This document shows, piece by piece, positions 5,445 to 7,122 of a DNA stretch of 7,122 nucleotides. The notes beneath the pieces are model-generated. The model was not told the DNA's origin and ran no database searches. It saw only the letters and a list, made by a program, of their open reading frames with translations. The position numbers and the translations under genes were made by a program. The stretch comes from Phycisphaerales bacterium. Lineage in GTDB: Bacteria; Planctomycetota; Phycisphaerae; Phycisphaerales; UBA1924. The DNA is taken from NCBI GenBank assembly GCA_016764015.1, contig JAESSR010000237.1:1-7122 (forward strand). The letters run 5' to 3'. Each line of letters starts with the position of its first letter. Within the stretch, counting starts at the first letter, position 1.

Positions 5445-6011
5445 TTAAGACTTTTGATCTTCGACTAAGCCTTGGAGTTGGGCGAGGAGGTCGGAATACG
5501 AAGTTGCGATCGGTTCGCCAAGTGCTGGCAGGAATGTCGCTTTAAGAGATTTGGCGAGTTCGTTGGCTTGTTCCATGTCGGTGTTATCATCGATGAGGAT
5601 TTCGTACTCGAAGTACCAACCAAGATCCATCACATCGTCGATATGGATACGGACAGAGTTGTACAGGTAAAGTTCACGATTTTTTTCGACCGTGAGCCAC
5701 TCTGGGAGTGGGGCTTGGCCGAAGCGTTCTTGGACTTGGGCGTGGGTGTAGATGTGGTACTGCGATACTTTGGCATCGGTACGATTTTCGCGTTCGTAGA
5801 AGATGTACTCGATGGGCTCGGGTGAGCCGACGGCTCGATCAATGGCGATCGAGGTTCGTTTTTTGAGTCGCCCGCGCGCAACATTGTAGTAGACATCGGT
5901 TTGACGAAGCTTGACAATCTTGCTTGCTTTAATCTGTTTACAGATCAGACGGGCGAGGTTTGGATCGCGGAGTTCGGCTTTAAATTCAAGATTCTTCATT
6001 GCTTCGTTCAT
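5445..6011 (-). CDS. CYTH-domain protein (class IV adenylate cyclase / triphosphatase-like)
   Basis: The 188-residue protein spans a single CYTH triphosphate-tunnel fold. Visible signatures are the N-terminal NLEFKAEL (7-14, equivalent to ExExK), QTDVYYNV (37-44), GRLKKR (47-52), FYERE (71-75), VEKNRELY (108-115), VRIHIDD (120-126), FEYEI (134-138) and a C-terminal SYSDLL (171-176). Members act on triphosphate substrates with divalent metal: inorganic triphosphatase, thiamine triphosphatase, or class IV cyclase making cAMP. The sequence does not decide among these. The first Glu of ExExK is Asn7, seen in other family members as I recall. The ATG at 6011 is 5 bases after the ligA stop; ATG at 5999 (MKNLEF) is an alternative start. 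It is likely co-transcribed with ligA. Confidence 0.83.
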   Translation of the reverse strand: MNEAMKNLEFKAELRDPNLARLICKQIKASKIVKLRQTDVYYNVARGRLKKRTSIAIDRAVGSPEPIEYIFYERENRTDAKVSQYHIYTHAQVQERFGQAPLPEWLTVEKNRELYLYNSVRIHIDDVMDLGWYFEYEILIDDNTDMEQANELAKSLKATFLPALGEPIATSYSDLLAQLQGLVEDQKS

Positions 6012-6016
6012 CGGTT

Positions 6017-7122
<1,106 letters not shown>

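Noticed and set aside
5439..5455. Short hairpin AAGAGT/ACTTTT between the exporter and the CYTH gene
   Set aside because: Six AU-rich pairs including a wobble, partly inside the CYTH stop region; too weak to call a terminator.
5472..5825. 117-codon + strand open frame
   Set aside because: It is antisense to the CYTH gene, whose motifs are unambiguous.

Overview
The window looks like planctomycete DNA, most likely from a marine or Phycisphaerae-like lineage. The main clue is the tyrosine recombinase: its N-terminus (MASLIRDKGGTKRIQF, then RRTIRLGK) and catalytic region (NNMRASRATEL, WMGHSQAIAEAHY) follow a pattern I associate with planctomycete integrases. This assignment rests on recognition, not on a search.

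Left part (1 to about 3030) is the right-hand end of an integrated mobile element. Five + strand genes are packed so that each start overlaps or touches the previous stop. They are two small MerR/excisionase-type helix-turn-helix proteins, a winged-helix protein, a putative phage-O-like replication or DNA-binding protein, and a tyrosine integrase. A 184-base leader before the first gene carries three ACCCCGCCC repeats and an operator-like dyad. Inside the fourth gene, between its DNA-binding domain and its tail, lies a cluster of GGTGCAGTGG repeats in both orientations and in different reading frames. This resembles the arrangement of the lambda origin inside gene O.

Junction (about 2961 to 3180): the integrase frame runs into a complete tRNA-Phe(GAA) gene on the minus strand, the probable attachment target. 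The element lies on the 3' side of the tRNA. A predicted intrinsic terminator for the tRNA sits inside the integrase tail, and a sigma70-type tRNA promoter sits on the chromosomal side. The other attachment site must lie left of the window.

Right part (3254 to 7122) is ordinary chromosome. An OppF-type peptide ABC transporter ATPase is followed after 2 bases by a fused ThrE-type threonine/serine exporter (+ strand). Convergent to these, a CYTH-domain protein lies just downstream of the C-terminal part of NAD-dependent DNA ligase LigA (minus strand), which runs off the right edge.

Overall, the left cassette looks like a small replication/integration module parked in tRNA-Phe. The most interesting signals are the repeat cluster inside the replication-type gene and the overlap of integrase coding sequence, tRNA terminator and tRNA gene at the junction.
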